Origin: Hymenobacter sp. 15J16-1T3B | GTDB taxonomy: Bacteria; Bacteroidota; Bacteroidia; Cytophagales; Hymenobacteraceae | Reading direction: 5' to 3' | Assembly: GCF_020711235.1 (NCBI RefSeq) | Contig: NZ_JAJFAV010000001.1 | Location: forward strand, 558,001 to 622,000 | DNA: 64,000 nucleotides | Part shown: piece after piece, positions 63,601 to 64,000 of the stretch | Layout: every line of letters starts with the position of its first letter | How positions within the stretch are numbered: the first letter of the stretch is position 1 | Program-made: the position numbers and the translations under genes | Notes under the pieces: generated by a model | Databases searched by the model: none | The model's input: only the letters and a program-made list of their open reading frames with translations | Told to the model about the DNA's origin: nothing

Positions 63601-64000
63601 CGCGTTGCTCCAGGCTAGCCGCAATCAGGGCGTTGTCGCGGGCCTGCCCCTGCAGCTGCAGGGCGTTCAGCAGCTTGTCCTGCACCTCCGGAAACAGCTG
63701 GCCCACGCGCTCGGCGGCCTGCTCGTCGGAGAGCAGGCGGCGCAGGTTGCTCAGCGCCGCCAGGGGCTGCCAGATCCAGCGCACGAAGGCCCAGACCGTC
63801 AAACCCAGGAAGCCGAACAGCAAGCCGCCGCGCACCCAGGTGGGCAGGTACAGGAAGTATTCGAGCAGGTTGAAGACGACGAAGAACGTCAGCAGCAAGC
63901 CGCCGGCCACCAGCGCGCCGCGCAGCAGCAGGCTGAGGTAGAACTTGCGCTTAAACGCCTCCAAATGCTGCCGCACCTGCTGCCACGTGGCAGTGGAAGC
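60614..64000 (-). CDS. DUF4175 family protein, N-terminus cut by window end
   Basis: At least 1128 residues are open to the window edge; the frame continues as ASTATWQQ before an internal GTG at 63976, so the true start is outside. Near the visible N-terminus are two helices (LVAGGLLLTFFVVFNLLEYF and GGLLFGFLGLTVWAFVRW) and a third (ALVAAGLLLVWPSLFV). A large middle domain follows (FRFVLGNRALQTFKNEDFKL, an Ig-like/beta-rich region). The last 600 residues are an extremely Gln/Glu/Lys-rich coiled coil with many QQLKEQQ-like runs. The protein is a typical Bacteroidota membrane protein with a large coiled-coil, of unknown function. Confidence 0.85.
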   Translation of the reverse strand, partial: ASTATWQQVRQHLEAFKRKFYLSLLLRGALVAGGLLLTFFVVFNLLEYFLYLPTWVRGGLLFGFLGLTVWAFVRWIWQPLAALSNLRRLLSDEQAAERVGQLFPEVQDKLLNALQLQGQARDNALIAASLEQRAGQLSGLEFAERIRIKEETRPLWKYAAIPALVAAGLLLVWPSLFVQGTERIFHYSRAYAKPMPFRFVLGNRALQTFKNEDFKLEVEVEGEAVPNEVSVLYDGRERRLTKVAPGRFAFTFQQPQRSTEFQLAAAGFTSDDYQLKVLERPNLRDFRVRAEYPSYLRRAAEDLSNDGNLTVPEGTRLTWRFNTAATESVKLLFRDPSETVTAQAADDDQFTVTRQVLRSQPYRVDLRNSISPNRDPIEYQLTVVPDQAPSITVEAFADTATRRYLALAGTLRDDYGLTRLALHYRVGTAQRPGTWRTAPMALAGNGPTQTYTHQWDLAPLRLKAGDQLEYAVEVWDNDGVHGPKSARTRPITYRLPSRAQLREQLNADAQSMQNKMTSAQEQSKKLQRELAKAEEKLKSKRELSYSDRKEMQQMLEQKQQMDAQLNQMKQMFEQLQQKQEQLDPRSQQLAEKAQELQKLMDSMMDPETKKLYEELQKLLQQQKAPEGELQKLLDKLENKEETMEKELERAMDLFKQLQLEQKMESTTEQLEKLAEQEQKLAEQTEKAADKPNDQRQQENQQLKEQQQEAQKAFEEVKKELQELQKMDQQLDNQNNLDPMQQEQQQTDQQMQESQEQLGKNQNQKAAQNQKQAAQNMKQMAQKMRQNMEEEESDKQQENIDHLRDILENLLKLSFDQENLMKQFRQVDQSDPRYQQLSQNQRKLRDDAVVIQDSLYALAKRVFQLQSFVTREVGEMNGQMDQAMQQLLQRNVPRATGAQQLAMTSMNNLALMLNDALQQMQEQQRQSQQSKSGSGKPGKKKKGQQPSPGSGQLGKLQQQLNQQIQQLQQSGKQGRQLSEDLAKMAAQQQMLREALQQLEKMQQQAAKQGKLGKDGKEKGEQGMGGMGELKKMMEQTEQDLVNKRLTEQTVMRQRQILSRLLEAEKSARERDLDNKREAETAKTVPPGFPPAFEKYREQRNRQTELLRTVPPALTPYYQREVSEYFQKMK

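Overview
This is a GC-rich chromosomal segment from a member of the Bacteroidota, most likely a Hymenobacter-like bacterium (Cytophagales). The evidence is the set of families present: DUF4175, an Ig-like-domain lipoprotein, a DksA-like protein without zinc cysteines, a eukaryotic-type IleS, a PpiD/LptC/OMP operon and an RG-rich RluB. TAnnTTTG promoter elements precede many genes, and most starts lack a clear Shine-Dalgarno. There are essential genes throughout (prfA, coaX, recF, lspA, ileS, glyS, mnmG, ybeY), so this is main chromosome and not a mobile island. I see no insertion sequence, prophage, CRISPR array, rRNA or tRNA.

Layout. 1-13 kb: a truncated kptA and mostly plus-strand stress, redox and accessory genes (DinB-like, thioredoxin-like, nitroreductase, pirin, erythromycin-esterase-like), then a minus-strand amine-oxidase-like flavoprotein, a secreted repeat protein and a haem-motif lipoprotein. 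prfA, a GNAT and dgkA follow on the plus strand. 13-25.8 kb: minus-strand housekeeping. A tight cluster coaX > OMP > lptC > small membrane protein > ppiD serves CoA synthesis and envelope biogenesis; rluB, a DksA-like gene, ribH, a TPR protein and pdhA lie upstream. 25.8-29.4 kb: recF and a DUF721 gene, then a consensus parS site next to an AT-rich HTH gene whose upstream region is packed with TGTAAC/GTTACA motifs. 29.4-50.4 kb: envelope and housekeeping genes (rhomboid protease, polyprenyl synthase, rnr, ABC ATPase, lspA, ileS, MMPL/RND exporter, glyS, Pit phosphate permease). 50.4-52.6 kb: a strong candidate for the chromosomal origin of replication, with DnaA-box-like sites, an AT-rich stretch and 19 copies of ACAGG/CCTGT. 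52.6-64 kb: an all-minus run with an Ig-like lipoprotein, a methyltransferase, mnmG, a stand-alone EF-Tu-domain-II-like protein, an arginyl-transferase-like protein, ybeY, an RsbW-like ATPase and a DUF4175 protein cut by the window end.

Six intergenic palindromic repeats (two related subfamilies, two of them with perfect arms of 30 and 32 bp) are scattered at 2.9, 3.8, 11.9, 13.0, 58.4 and 59.4 kb.

The most interesting signals are replication and segregation features: the origin-like region with its own repeat family, the parS site, a one-mismatch parS-like sequence inside an ABC transporter gene, and the neighbouring HTH gene with a dense motif array. All functional calls rest on reading the sequence and recalled family features; no database search was run.
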